This document shows, piece after piece, positions 42,451 through 50,908 of a stretch of DNA of 64,000 bases. The stretch covers positions 62,001-126,000 of the forward strand of contig CAMJHF010000004.1 in NCBI GenBank assembly GCA_946405435.1. The letters run 5' to 3'. Position numbers and translations under genes: made by a program. The DNA comes from an uncultured Bacteroidales bacterium (GTDB lineage: Bacteria; Bacteroidota; Bacteroidia; Bacteroidales; UBA932). How positions within the stretch are numbered: position 1 is the stretch's first letter; each line of letters starts with the position of its first letter. Under the pieces are notes generated by a model that saw only the letters and a list, made by a program, of their open reading frames with translations, was not told where the DNA came from and ran no database searches.

Positions 42451-43506
42451 TTATAGGCCTGCAGCCTGCCCGAGAGAGGCAATCAGTTCGTCTACGGCAC
42501 TGTCGGTGGTGGCCCAGCTGGTGCAGAAGCGCACGGCAGTGCGACCGTCAGCGAGCGGTTCCCAGTCTTCGAAGCTGAACCGGCGGCGCAGGAACTCTAT
42601 CTGGGCGCTGTTCATGACAGGGAACTGCTGGTTGGTGCCGCTTCGTACCAGAAAATCGTAACCGCTGCGCTCCAGGGCCTCCCGGATGCGCAGCGCTTTC
42701 TGTATGGCTCCGCCGGCGGCGCGAAGGTACAAGCCGCCGCGGAAAAGTTCCCTGAACTGGAGTCCGAGGAGCCTGCCTTTGGCGAGCATGCCTCCGTTCT
42801 GCTTGATGGCATATCGGAAGTTAGGGCACAGGTCTTTTCGGGTGAACACAACGGCCTCGCCGAAGAGGGCGCCCTGCTTGGTGCCGCCGATGTAGAAGAC
42901 GTCCGTGAGCGAAGCGATGTCGGGCAAGGTGAGGTCGCAGTCCGGAGCTGCAAGGCCGTAACCAAGGCGCGCTCCGTCCAGGAACAGCGGAACGCCAAAA
43001 CTGCGGCACACTTGGCTAAGTGCGGTCAGTTCCTGCTTGCTGTATAGCGTGCCTTTCTCGGTGGGGAAGGAAATGTACACCATCCCGGGCTGGACCATGT
43101 GCTCGCGCACGGGGTCGGCCGAGTGGCCTGCGAGTGCATCTTTTACCTGTGCGGCGCTTATCTTGCCGTCGGAGGAGGGGAGGGCAAGGACCTTGTGCCC
43201 GCCGTGCTCTATAGCTCCGGTTTCATGGACGTTGATGTGTCCGCTCTCGGCGCAGAGTACTCCTTGCCATGGCCGGAGCATCGCCGAGATGACGGTCGCA
43301 TTGGTCTGAGTTCCGCCGACCAGGAAGTGGACTTCGGCCTCCGGTGCGGCGCAGGCTTCGCGGATCAGGCTGCGGGCCTCAGCGCATATTTCATCCTCTC
43401 CATAGCCTGGAGTTTGCATGAGATTTGTGGACTGGAGTTCATCCAGAATTTCGGGCAGGCAACCCTCAAGATAGTCGCTGTCAAAGCGGATCGGAGCGTT
43501 TTGCAT
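42451..43506 (-). CDS. Threonine aldolase family PLP enzyme (beta-eliminating lyase fold)
   Basis: A 351-residue fold-type I PLP enzyme. Key points: the glycine-rich FLVGGTQTNATVISAML, the stacking/binding region ESGHINVHETGAIEHGGHKV, the PLP-pyridine aspartate D177 in LFLDGARLGYG, and the Schiff-base lysine K210 in FYIGGTKQGALFGE. This matches low-specificity L-threonine aldolases, which split threonine or allo-threonine into glycine and acetaldehyde. Last gene of the minus-strand operon; its start codon shares base 43506 with the stop of the MgtC family gene, so translation is coupled, though the metabolic link to the upstream genes is not obvious. Confidence 0.9.
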   Translation of the reverse strand: MQNAPIRFDSDYLEGCLPEILDELQSTNLMQTPGYGEDEICAEARSLIREACAAPEAEVHFLVGGTQTNATVISAMLRPWQGVLCAESGHINVHETGAIEHGGHKVLALPSSDGKISAAQVKDALAGHSADPVREHMVQPGMVYISFPTEKGTLYSKQELTALSQVCRSFGVPLFLDGARLGYGLAAPDCDLTLPDIASLTDVFYIGGTKQGALFGEAVVFTRKDLCPNFRYAIKQNGGMLAKGRLLGLQFRELFRGGLYLRAAGGAIQKALRIREALERSGYDFLVRSGTNQQFPVMNSAQIEFLRRRFSFEDWEPLADGRTAVRFCTSWATTDSAVDELIASLGQAAGL

Positions 43507-44126
43507 CAGGAAATCTCTACTTTGAAACCTTTTGTTATATCGAGTATCTTGTTTATGGCGTCTTGATAGTTGCGTTGCCTTAAATGCATGTATATGAACG
43601 CTGAATCGTCTGAAAAGTTGAAAGAGTCTATCTCGAGGTTGGATTTGCGGATTTTCTCAAGAATGCCGGACAGAGTTTCCGATGTAACCGGAGAGATTGT
43701 GAGGGTCAGGCTTTTCTCGCCGTAATGCCTGGTTATGAGGTGCATGGTTTCCAGACAGATGATAGTCATGAGCGTGGCTGCCGCGGCAATGGCATACATG
43801 CCGGCTCCGCAGGCCAGGCCGATGGCGCCCGCGACCCAGAGGCCGGCGGCGGTGGTGACTCCGCGTACCACGTTCTTCTGGAATATGATGACTCCTGCGC
43901 CTATGAAGCCGATACCGGAAACTACCTGGGCGGCCACACGCGCGGCATCGAAGCGGCCGGTGAAGGCGTACTGCGAAATGAGCATGAACAGGGCGCTGCC
44001 GAGGGCCACGAGGAAGTGTGTGCGAAGTCCGGCCTCCTTGGCCCTGAATTCACGCTCGAAGCCTATCAGACCACCCAGCAGGCCGGCTATGAACAGCCGC
44101 AGTATAAAATTCCACTCTATTGTCAT
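43506..44126 (-). CDS. MgtC/SapB family membrane protein
   Basis: A 206-residue protein with four or five hydrophobic segments in the first 130 residues, including the family hallmark LLGGLIGFEREFRAKEAGLRTHFLVALGSALF and GIGFIGAGVIIFQ. A cytosolic C-terminal domain of about 70 residues follows (LTLTISPVTSETLSGILEKI, AFIYMHLRQRN), possibly ACT-like. MgtC proteins were named for Mg2+ but act mainly on phosphate balance and F-type ATPase in known cases. That would fit the phosphate-type operon, although the fit is inference. It is 21 bases downstream of the anion transporter gene. Confidence 0.92.
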   Translation of the reverse strand: MTIEWNFILRLFIAGLLGGLIGFEREFRAKEAGLRTHFLVALGSALFMLISQYAFTGRFDAARVAAQVVSGIGFIGAGVIIFQKNVVRGVTTAAGLWVAGAIGLACGAGMYAIAAAATLMTIICLETMHLITRHYGEKSLTLTISPVTSETLSGILEKIRKSNLEIDSFNFSDDSAFIYMHLRQRNYQDAINKILDITKGFKVEIS

Positions 44127-44147
44127 GTTGCAAATATATACAAATTA

Positions 44148-45752
44148 TTAAAATAGGCCTGGCGTTATGTTCAGCCACTTGAGGACGGTCTGGCCGAACA
44201 GGAGGATGAGGAGCCATGAGAATGTCATCATGGTGATTCCGAACTTGAAAGCGTCTGTCTGGCTATACATGTCGGTGTTGTACAGCAGTGCCGCCGGCTT
44301 GCTGTTGAACGGCAGCACGTAGCAGTGCTCGATGAGCATTGCCACCGGCAGCGCAAGGCTCATGGGCATGAATCCGAACCTGGCCTCCACGCCGAGGGCT
44401 ATGGGTACGAATACCATGGTCCTGATGGTCTTGCTCTGGAAGATAAGGCCGGAGTACATCATGAGGAACGTAAGGATCACATACAGTACCCAGAACGGAG
44501 TCCCGGCTCCTATGCCCAGGGAGTCGAAAGCGGCGTTGACCATCGTGTTGGGAAGGTCGGTGGCGTTGAGGCCGCTGCCCAGAACGTAGGCGCCGGCGCT
44601 GAAGAGCATCAGGTGCCAGGGGATGTCGACGTCGTTCCACTTGACGACCCCGATTCCCGGAAGCAGGGCCAGCACGGCACCAATCAAGGCGACGATGGTT
44701 TCGTCGATGTTGTGGAAAGTGCCCTTTGTGACCCAGAGCAGCAGCACCATGAGGAAGATTGCCACGGCCCTCCATTCCTGGGCGCTCATCTTGCCCATTG
44801 CTTCAAGCTCGGTGCGCAGCCGTTCGATGCCTCCGTCGATCTGGGGCTTCTGCTCGTCTTTTTTCATGGGGAAGAACACATACATGCCCAGAAGCAGTCC
44901 CACCACCAGGATTATGACGCTCATGGGTCCCACGGCCACGAGCCAGTCGGCATAACCGAAGTCGCAGCTGCCGATGAAGCCGGCGATGAGCGAGATGGCA
45001 AGGAGGTGGGCGCCGCTGCCGGTATAGAAGGCATTGGCCCCGATGTTAACTTGAAACAGGTTTTGGATCACGAGGTTGCGTCCGAAGTTGTTGCGGTTGC
45101 CGGGGCTCGCTCCGTAGATGGCGCAGATGACCATGAATATGGGGAGCATGATGGTAGCCTTGACCGTGGTGGCGGAAATGAATGCCGAAAGCACAAGGTT
45201 GATTATCAGAAAACTCCAGAGAACCCCTTTGGCGCTCTTGCCGAATTTGATGACGAAGGCCAGCGCCAGACGCTTCGCGAACTGCGTCTTGACCAGCATC
45301 GACGCCAGCACGAAGCTGAGGATATTCAGCCACATGACAGGGTGCCCCAACTGGGCAAGGGCCTCTTTCTGGGTGGTGACGCCCAGAAGGACGGTGCCCA
45401 GAATCAGCAGCAGGGATGTGAGGTAGTTCGGCAGAGCCTCTGTCATCCATAGTATAAGGCTTGCGACGAAAATCGCAAGCATTGCATAATTGGCCCTGAT
45501 GAACCCTTCGGGGCCGAGGACACCCAGGCGCTTCTGTGCCGTGGCGGCCAGAGTGCTTGTGTCCAGATTGTCGATGAAGCCGATATGGCAGAACCAGCAG
45601 ATCCAGACAAAGGCGACGAGTGCCAGCGGGCCGCCGAGGCGGGCCATCCAGATCTCGAACTTCGATTTCTGCATCTTGGGCAGTTTCTCTACCTTGTAGT
45701 TGTTCATGTCCAGCGGGTCGAACGCCGCCTTTGTCTTGATCTCTGGGTTCAT
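44148..45752 (-). CDS. DASS family (SLC13-type) anion/sodium symporter
   Basis: A 534-residue inner-membrane protein with about 12 hydrophobic segments after an unusually long polar N-terminus of 35 residues. Family-like segments are LILWMTEALPNYLTSLLLIL, HPVMWLNILSFVLASMLVK, INLVLSAFISATTVKATIML, WLVAVGPMSVIILVVGLLLG and SLALPVAMLIEHCYVLPFNS. The substrate group includes dicarboxylates, sulfate and phosphate. The usual S-N-T sodium-site motif reads ISATTVKA in the first repeat and is not evident in the second, so ion coupling may differ. It sits inside a phosphate-themed operon; phosphate, sulfate or an organic anion is possible. Confidence 0.88.
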   Translation of the reverse strand: MNPEIKTKAAFDPLDMNNYKVEKLPKMQKSKFEIWMARLGGPLALVAFVWICWFCHIGFIDNLDTSTLAATAQKRLGVLGPEGFIRANYAMLAIFVASLILWMTEALPNYLTSLLLILGTVLLGVTTQKEALAQLGHPVMWLNILSFVLASMLVKTQFAKRLALAFVIKFGKSAKGVLWSFLIINLVLSAFISATTVKATIMLPIFMVICAIYGASPGNRNNFGRNLVIQNLFQVNIGANAFYTGSGAHLLAISLIAGFIGSCDFGYADWLVAVGPMSVIILVVGLLLGMYVFFPMKKDEQKPQIDGGIERLRTELEAMGKMSAQEWRAVAIFLMVLLLWVTKGTFHNIDETIVALIGAVLALLPGIGVVKWNDVDIPWHLMLFSAGAYVLGSGLNATDLPNTMVNAAFDSLGIGAGTPFWVLYVILTFLMMYSGLIFQSKTIRTMVFVPIALGVEARFGFMPMSLALPVAMLIEHCYVLPFNSKPAALLYNTDMYSQTDAFKFGITMMTFSWLLILLFGQTVLKWLNITPGLF

Positions 45753-45756
45753 AATG

Positions 45757-46233
45757 CTATTTCCAATTCTTGTAAGGATTCTTCATCAGCATGGAATTGA
45801 AGTACTTGGGGTCGCCGGTGACTTCTTCGCCGAGCCATGCGGGCTTGTCGAACGGTTCGTTCTCGTCGGCGAGCTCGACTTCGGCCACGGTAAGGCCGTC
45901 GTTGTCGCCGTAGAACTCATCCACTTCCCAGGTATGCTTGCCGTCGGTGTTCTTGACAAGATAGCGGGTCTTGTCTATCACTCCGGGTTCGGCGAGGTCC
46001 AGCAGGGCCTTTACGTCCTCGACGGGGATTTCCTTCTCCCACTCAAAGCGGGCGGCTCCGGATGCGTTGCCTATGCCCTTGACGGTGATGAATCCCTTGT
46101 CGCCCTTGACGCGGATGCGCACGGTGCGCTCGGGAACGCTGCTAAGGTACCCTTGTGTGATTCTTGTAGCTTTGAAGGCCTCGGGCTTGAAGTCGCCCTT
46201 GACCAGAAATTTTTTCTCTATTTCCTGTGCCAT
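45757..46233 (-). CDS. CYTH domain protein (triphosphate tunnel family)
   Basis: A 158-residue protein that is one CYTH domain. The N-terminal signature ExExK is E4-I-E6-K-K8 (MAQEIEKKFLVKG). Further tunnel strands are RTVRIRVKGDKGFITVKGIG, ARFEWEKEIPVEDVKALLD, KTRYLVKNTDGKHTWEVDEF and LTVAEVELADENEPF. The charged residues expected to bind triphosphate and metal are in place. CYTH proteins of this size act mostly as inorganic triphosphatases or related phosphoryl enzymes; the bacterial YgiF-like ones hydrolyse tripolyphosphate. It lies 3 bases after a second, divergent CYTH-like gene. Confidence 0.92.
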   Translation of the reverse strand: MAQEIEKKFLVKGDFKPEAFKATRITQGYLSSVPERTVRIRVKGDKGFITVKGIGNASGAARFEWEKEIPVEDVKALLDLAEPGVIDKTRYLVKNTDGKHTWEVDEFYGDNDGLTVAEVELADENEPFDKPAWLGEEVTGDPKYFNSMLMKNPYKNWK

Positions 46234-46236
46234 AAT

Positions 46237-46875
46237 CTATTCGTTTGCAAGAGGTTTGTCTATCATGCCGATGACGCGCTTGATGGCCTGGAGGTAGTTT
46301 ATGTTCTCGACTCCCTCAAGTCCGCAATCGGCTACTGTCTTCTTGATGTCCTCTATCTCGGTGGACTCGGAATTGATGGTGACGACCTTGGCTCCGTTGA
46401 TGAGCACGTTGGCCACCTCGCAGATGGTATCATTGACCATGTAGCCGAAGCGCTGCTTGTGCACGCGCACCGCTGCAAGGTCGGGGTTGGCCTTGACCAT
46501 GGCGATGAATTCCTCGTATGTATAGGTGTCCTTGTCCAGTTTGGGCATTTCAACCATGAAGGCGGGGAAGACCTCTTTTTCGAGTACCTCGCGGCTGATG
46601 GGGAATTCGCCCTTCATGAGGGGATTCCACTGCTCGAAGCCGTCAACGGTCTGGACATAAGTCTTGATGTCCATCTTGCCGTTGCGGATTTTGGTGTTGT
46701 TGATGTCGTTCTTTGCCGAGATGATGTAGACCTCGTCGCTCACACGCTCCCATACTTTCTCGGGCACGGGGACGGAGAGGCGTGCCATACGTTTGTGTGC
46801 TTCGCAAAAATTCTGTCCGAAGCTCCGGAATTCGAAGCGGGGCTTACTTTGCTCGCCGATTTTAAGTTCTGCCAT
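46237..46875 (-). CDS. Divergent CYTH-like protein of unknown activity
   Basis: A 212-residue protein without a firm family name. It reads as a stretched CYTH fold. The N-terminal strand is KPRFEFRSFGQNF, where ExR takes the place of ExExK. A middle strand is INNTKIRNGKMDIKTYVQ, similar to the R-x-R...L-x-x-K strand, and a C-terminal section is VRVHKQRFGYMVNDTICEVA followed by INSESTEIEDIKKTV, similar to the KxR..Y...EV..D..EIE end. It neighbours a canonical CYTH gene with 3 bases between them, which supports the relation and suggests the two proteins form a pair. The assignment is motif reading by eye and could be wrong; a VTC-like polyphosphate polymerase relation is another possibility. 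Confidence 0.6.
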   Translation of the reverse strand: MAELKIGEQSKPRFEFRSFGQNFCEAHKRMARLSVPVPEKVWERVSDEVYIISAKNDINNTKIRNGKMDIKTYVQTVDGFEQWNPLMKGEFPISREVLEKEVFPAFMVEMPKLDKDTYTYEEFIAMVKANPDLAAVRVHKQRFGYMVNDTICEVANVLINGAKVVTINSESTEIEDIKKTVADCGLEGVENINYLQAIKRVIGMIDKPLANE

Positions 46876-46905
46876 TTTGCTAAATGTATTTAAGTGTTTG
46901 TTATT

Positions 46906-47868
46906 CTATTTGTTAGCAGATCCGAGGGTGGGGGTGTCGAAAATAACCCATTCATCTGCACCGTCTGTCTTGCGTCCGAGGGATTTTCCGTCTTCGACGG
47001 TCTTGAAGGTCTCGGCGGTAGCGCTGTTGTCGATTTTGTCCACCAGGTTGGCGTCCGAAGTGTCATCGCTCTTGTACATACAGAGAATGAAGCCCTTGGT
47101 GCCGCTCAGGCCGAATGCGGGTCCCTCGTTCGGGTCGCTGTTCTTGGCTACGAATACAAGATATCCCTTGGCCGGGATGTTGCCCTTGCCTGCAGGAACA
47201 GTCCAAGCGTCTTTACCGTCTTTGGTGAAGGTGTAGCCGGCGATGTCGACAGCTTTGCTTGTTCCGTTGTAAATCTCGAACTCCTTCGTGCCGCAGTTGA
47301 CCTCGTTGATGCAGACCCTGCCCTCGGGCTCAGGCGCGACGCCTGAATCGTTGGAGGCTCCGATGCTGGGGGTATCGAAGATGACCCATTCGCTGGCACC
47401 GTCGGTTTTACGTCCCCAGGACTTGCCATCTTCAATGGCGACGATACCTCCGTCACGGTCGGAAGTATTCACCACTGTGTCGATTTCCTTGCCGCCCTTG
47501 TCTTTAAGAACCATAAGGAAGCCCTTTGTGCCGCTGAGGCCGAAGGTGGGATCGGTGGTGCCATCTGACTTGCCGGTAAATACGGCGAAGCCTTTGGCTG
47601 CTATCTTGCCGCGGGAAGCAGGAATCTCCCACTCGGTGCCATCTTTGGATAAAATCCAGCCGGTCATATCGACTTCGGAGTCGCCGGTGTTGTATAATTC
47701 TATTTTCTTGTTTTGGCAGTCAAATTCGTTAAATACTATCTTGGCGTCAACCGAGGGAGTTGGAGGTGTGGGTGTGGGATCAGGCTCGGGGTTTACAAAG
47801 GGTTCGTCTTTTACGCATCCGGCAAGCGCCAGAGCAAGAACGGGTATGGCAAATAATAACTTTTTCAT
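46906..47868 (-). CDS. Lipoprotein with two lamin-tail domains
   Basis: A 320-residue lipoprotein (MKKLLFAIPVLALALAGC, C18) with a short proline-rich tether (NPEPDPTPTPPTPS). The rest is two lamin-tail (LTD) domains: KIVFNEFDCQNKKIELYNTG with VDMTGWILSKDG, and VCINEVNCGTKEFEIYNGTS with VDIAGYTFTKDG. Each ends in the same DGxSxGRKTDGAxEWVIFDTPxxG block. The start at 47868 gives the lipobox; the ORF extends to 47892 with no sign of use. LTD domains occur on secreted nucleases, phosphatases and CotH-type surface proteins, usually as binding or anchoring parts. It is 13 bases downstream of the porin gene, suggesting an outer-membrane partnership. Confidence 0.9.
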   Translation of the reverse strand: MKKLLFAIPVLALALAGCVKDEPFVNPEPDPTPTPPTPSVDAKIVFNEFDCQNKKIELYNTGDSEVDMTGWILSKDGTEWEIPASRGKIAAKGFAVFTGKSDGTTDPTFGLSGTKGFLMVLKDKGGKEIDTVVNTSDRDGGIVAIEDGKSWGRKTDGASEWVIFDTPSIGASNDSGVAPEPEGRVCINEVNCGTKEFEIYNGTSKAVDIAGYTFTKDGKDAWTVPAGKGNIPAKGYLVFVAKNSDPNEGPAFGLSGTKGFILCMYKSDDTSDANLVDKIDNSATAETFKTVEDGKSLGRKTDGADEWVIFDTPTLGSANK

Positions 47869-47881
47869 AACTATCTGATTT

Positions 47882-49276
47882 TTAGAAGTCAACTTCGAAA
47901 CGGAGGGAAACCATGCTGTAGTCTACGCCTGCTTTTCCTGCAGGGGCGACGACCTTTGCATAATCCTTTGTGGGCTTGCCTGCATCGTCAAGACCGACAA
48001 AGAGCTTGTTCTTGCCGTTGGCGTAGCGGTCGTTGTTGTTGTACTGATAGTTGAGCTGCATGCGCACGTTGTTGGTGACCCACCAGTTCAGGCCGACGGT
48101 GTAGGCCTCGGCGCTGCCACCGTAAATTTTGTTGCCGAAATCGTTGAGGTCGCAGAACTCATAGCGGGCGCAGAGTTCGAGGTCGCCCCATTTCTGGCCG
48201 CGGAGGGCCCTAGTGTACTTGGCGCCCTTGGAGTCGTAGCGCTGCTTGCCGCCGAAGAGAAGATAGCCGGCCTGAACATACCATCCACCGAGGTTGATGG
48301 CGGTGATGCTGGCAGGGTCGCTGTTGTCCTTCAGCAAGACATTGTCGCCGATGTAGGCACCCTCATAACGGAGGCCTCCCCAGTGACCTGCAAGTTCGAC
48401 AGTCCAGAGATTGTTGTGGTCATAGCCCTTGAGGTTATTGGTGTCGAGGTACTTCTTGCGGTTGATGCTGGTGGAGTTGCGGGCGCTGGCGCGGTAGGTG
48501 CCCCATTCACCGGTAGCTGAGCTCAGCAGGGTGGTGCGATAGGAGTAAGCGGCACCGATGTGCAGGCTGGCGTTATCGAGCTTGCAGAGTGGCCTGAGGA
48601 CGATCTTGGCTGTTGCAGCATAGCCGGTGTTGTTTTTCAGGCTTATGCCGCGGCCGAAGTCCTTGTTGTTGTCCTGAACGTTGGTGATTTCTTCGGCGCC
48701 TGCACCTTCCTGGGCGAAGAGGCCTGCGGAGACCCAGAGCCAGGGATTGTCATATTTGGCATTGAATCCGAGGTGACGGGACGGTGCCAGTGCGGAGCAA
48801 ACCATAGGACGCTCCATGAACATGAGGTAGCGGGAAGATGTGTTGCGCTGAATGGAGAAGTTCTCCTTGAAGTTACCAACCTGAAGCTCCAGGTTCTTGA
48901 CTCCGGTGTAACGGACAATGGCATCCTTGAGTTCTACCAGGCCGTCGGCGAGATCCATGTCGAATTCTCCGTACCAGTTCTTGTCAACCTGTGCCTTGAT
49001 GGCGAAACGGGCGCGGCGTATGCTCACTCCGTTTCCGATGGGGTCGGCATATTCCGGGGCTCCGAAAAAGGCGCCTGCATCGAACTGGATTCGGTTGTCG
49101 AACCAGATTTTGTAATCCGACTTGGGCGATTCTATTACCAGGAAGCCGTCCTGGGACTCGGCGTCAAGTACATCGGACTCTACGGCCACGCCGTACTGAT
49201 TGTACTTGACATTCTGGGCGTTGGCTGCCGATGCTGCCATCAGCAGTACTGCGAGGGAAAGTAAAATTTTACGCAT
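47882..49276 (-). CDS. OprO/OprP-type phosphate-selective porin
   Basis: A 464-residue outer-membrane protein with signal peptide MRKILLSLAVLLMAASAANA. The barrel follows the phosphate-selective porin pattern: GFLVIESPKSDYKIWFDNRI, VSIRRARFAIKAQVDKNWYG, ELQVGNFKENFSIQRNTSSR, YLMFMERP, and a final MVSLRFEVDF strand. It should carry anions, phosphate or polyphosphate by analogy with OprP/OprO, across the outer membrane. It lies 17 bases after the PiT-LuxR fusion gene and 13 before the lamin-tail lipoprotein, inside a single minus-strand operon. Confidence 0.92.
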   Translation of the reverse strand: MRKILLSLAVLLMAASAANAQNVKYNQYGVAVESDVLDAESQDGFLVIESPKSDYKIWFDNRIQFDAGAFFGAPEYADPIGNGVSIRRARFAIKAQVDKNWYGEFDMDLADGLVELKDAIVRYTGVKNLELQVGNFKENFSIQRNTSSRYLMFMERPMVCSALAPSRHLGFNAKYDNPWLWVSAGLFAQEGAGAEEITNVQDNNKDFGRGISLKNNTGYAATAKIVLRPLCKLDNASLHIGAAYSYRTTLLSSATGEWGTYRASARNSTSINRKKYLDTNNLKGYDHNNLWTVELAGHWGGLRYEGAYIGDNVLLKDNSDPASITAINLGGWYVQAGYLLFGGKQRYDSKGAKYTRALRGQKWGDLELCARYEFCDLNDFGNKIYGGSAEAYTVGLNWWVTNNVRMQLNYQYNNNDRYANGKNKLFVGLDDAGKPTKDYAKVVAPAGKAGVDYSMVSLRFEVDF

Positions 49277-49293
49277 AATTAATAGGTTAGTAA

Positions 49294-50907
49294 TTAAATG
49301 GATTTTATGAATTGCACTAAATTGTCGCTTCGCTTCAGACCAAGCTTGGCCCGGAGCCTGTAGCGGTTTATCTCTGCGCTCTTGGGCGTTATGTTCATAA
49401 GGGATGCTATGTATTTGCTGGAAAAACCCTGCCGCAACAGGTTCGCCAGTCTGCGTTCGTTTTCCGTCAGGTTCGGGAACGCCTCGGAAAGGCGCATGTT
49501 GAAATCCTTGTGCAGCACTTCGGAACGGGCGTAGAAGTCGTTCATCTCGCGCGAGAAGTACATCCTTTCCCTGAGTGTCGAGAGGAGTCTGTCCATGGCT
49601 GCGTCTTTTTCCGGACCGTCGGGCAGGGCCCTGGCCTCCTTGAGCTGTTCGTAGAATTTCTCCATGAACTGTTTCTGGTCGCTCACTCCCACCGCAAAGT
49701 CTACCAGTTCCTTGCGCTTTATGTCCAGTTTGCCGAGGAGGTCTTTTTCAGTCATCTCCGCTTTCACTTCCAGGGCGGAGAGAGACTTGCGGGCGTTGTA
49801 GACCTGCTGCTCGCGCGCATTGATGATCTGCTGCTGCAGCTTCTTGCGGCTCTGCCACTGCATGTAGAGCACTACGGCTGCTATTGTGCCGGCGAGCCCC
49901 AGGACGATAAGCATGTTCATGAGGTCTCCGTCCAGGATACGGCACAAACTGAAGCAGAACATTGCTCCGAGCAGCGGAGAGAGGACGGTGGCGAATGCAC
50001 ACTTTGCAATGCTTTCTCCCTCTATCAATGCCTGCCCTCTGGCGATGCTGACTCCGGTCAGAGCAGCAACGAACAGAAGGCCTGCGGGCAGGGGAGTGGC
50101 GGCGAGCCCGATGCGGGCAAGAAAACCTGCAGAGAAAAGGGCCAGCACGATTGCCATGGACAGCAGTACCGGCAGTATGGATTCGGAACTGATGTCAAGA
50201 TCGGTGTCGGCAATGGTGTCGCGCGTGGCTGATGCCCGGCGGACGGTGACCAGGGCTGAGGCTGCTGCTGCGGCAGCGGTCATGGCCGCTGCACGGACGC
50301 CATGGCCGTATTCCGCCAAAGATAAGTAGTTGAAGACAGGAGCGTTGTTGAAGGCGTACGCCAGAATCAGCAGTATCGCGGAAACAGTGGCGGCCTTGAG
50401 CATCCTGGACTCAAGTATGATAAAATGTGTGCTCTTATGCTTTATGATCGCGGCGGTTATCTTGTATATGCCGGCCGCCAGGGCACCGCACAGGATCGGT
50501 GCGGTTATCCAGGAAATGATGTTGGCAGAGGCTTCTGCCCAGCGCGGGCTGGTGCCGTATGCGAGCCCCAGGCCTGCGATGGATCCTATGAAGGCGAGCT
50601 GTACTGCCGCAAAGCGGCTGATTCGCAGGGTGAGCACCGCCGAAGCGAGCGTGGCAATGCCTATCGGAAGCAGCATGGATGCAGAAGGGAAGGCCGTTGC
50701 TGCCTGCAGGACAGGATAATCCTGCTTGATGAAAAGACAACTGACTACGAGGACGGCAAGGAAGATGACGGGGAGGAGTATTTTCATATATATCTTCTCG
50801 CCGGTACCCGAGGCAAGCGTGCAGCCGTTGATGACGGGAATGTCCCGCAATGCAAGTACGAGCACGGGCAGCAGGGTACCTAAGAAGATATATACGGCGG
50901 TCCACAT
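49294..50907 (-). CDS. PiT-permease-like membrane protein fused to a LuxR-type HTH regulator
   Basis: A 537-residue protein starting at ATG 50907, one base after the DUF47 stop; the open frame runs further upstream but overlaps that gene. Residues about 1-355 carry some ten hydrophobic segments. Two spots resemble inorganic phosphate (PiT) permeases: ALRDIPVINGCTLASGTGEK in the place of the G-x-N-D-x-A-N motif, and ASANIISWITAPILCGALAA like the PiT WIxxP segment. The PiT signature is degraded. Residues 360-460 form a coiled coil (KKLQQQIINAREQQVYNARK). The C-terminus is a LuxR/GerE HTH (LTENERRLANLLRQGFSSKY, IASLMNITPKSAEINRYRLR). A membrane phosphate sensor-regulator is inferred. Confidence 0.78.
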   Translation of the reverse strand: MWTAVYIFLGTLLPVLVLALRDIPVINGCTLASGTGEKIYMKILLPVIFLAVLVVSCLFIKQDYPVLQAATAFPSASMLLPIGIATLASAVLTLRISRFAAVQLAFIGSIAGLGLAYGTSPRWAEASANIISWITAPILCGALAAGIYKITAAIIKHKSTHFIILESRMLKAATVSAILLILAYAFNNAPVFNYLSLAEYGHGVRAAAMTAAAAAASALVTVRRASATRDTIADTDLDISSESILPVLLSMAIVLALFSAGFLARIGLAATPLPAGLLFVAALTGVSIARGQALIEGESIAKCAFATVLSPLLGAMFCFSLCRILDGDLMNMLIVLGLAGTIAAVVLYMQWQSRKKLQQQIINAREQQVYNARKSLSALEVKAEMTEKDLLGKLDIKRKELVDFAVGVSDQKQFMEKFYEQLKEARALPDGPEKDAAMDRLLSTLRERMYFSREMNDFYARSEVLHKDFNMRLSEAFPNLTENERRLANLLRQGFSSKYIASLMNITPKSAEINRYRLRAKLGLKRSDNLVQFIKSI

Positions 50908-50908
50908 A

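Noticed and set aside
44325..45452. 375-residue plus-strand frame inside the anion symporter gene
   Set aside because: Highly charged, histidine-rich translation antisense to transmembrane coding sequence; typical shadow.
45700..46893. 397-residue plus-strand frame across two CYTH-type genes
   Set aside because: Spans gene boundaries on the other strand and has no signal or domain; both minus-strand genes are well supported.
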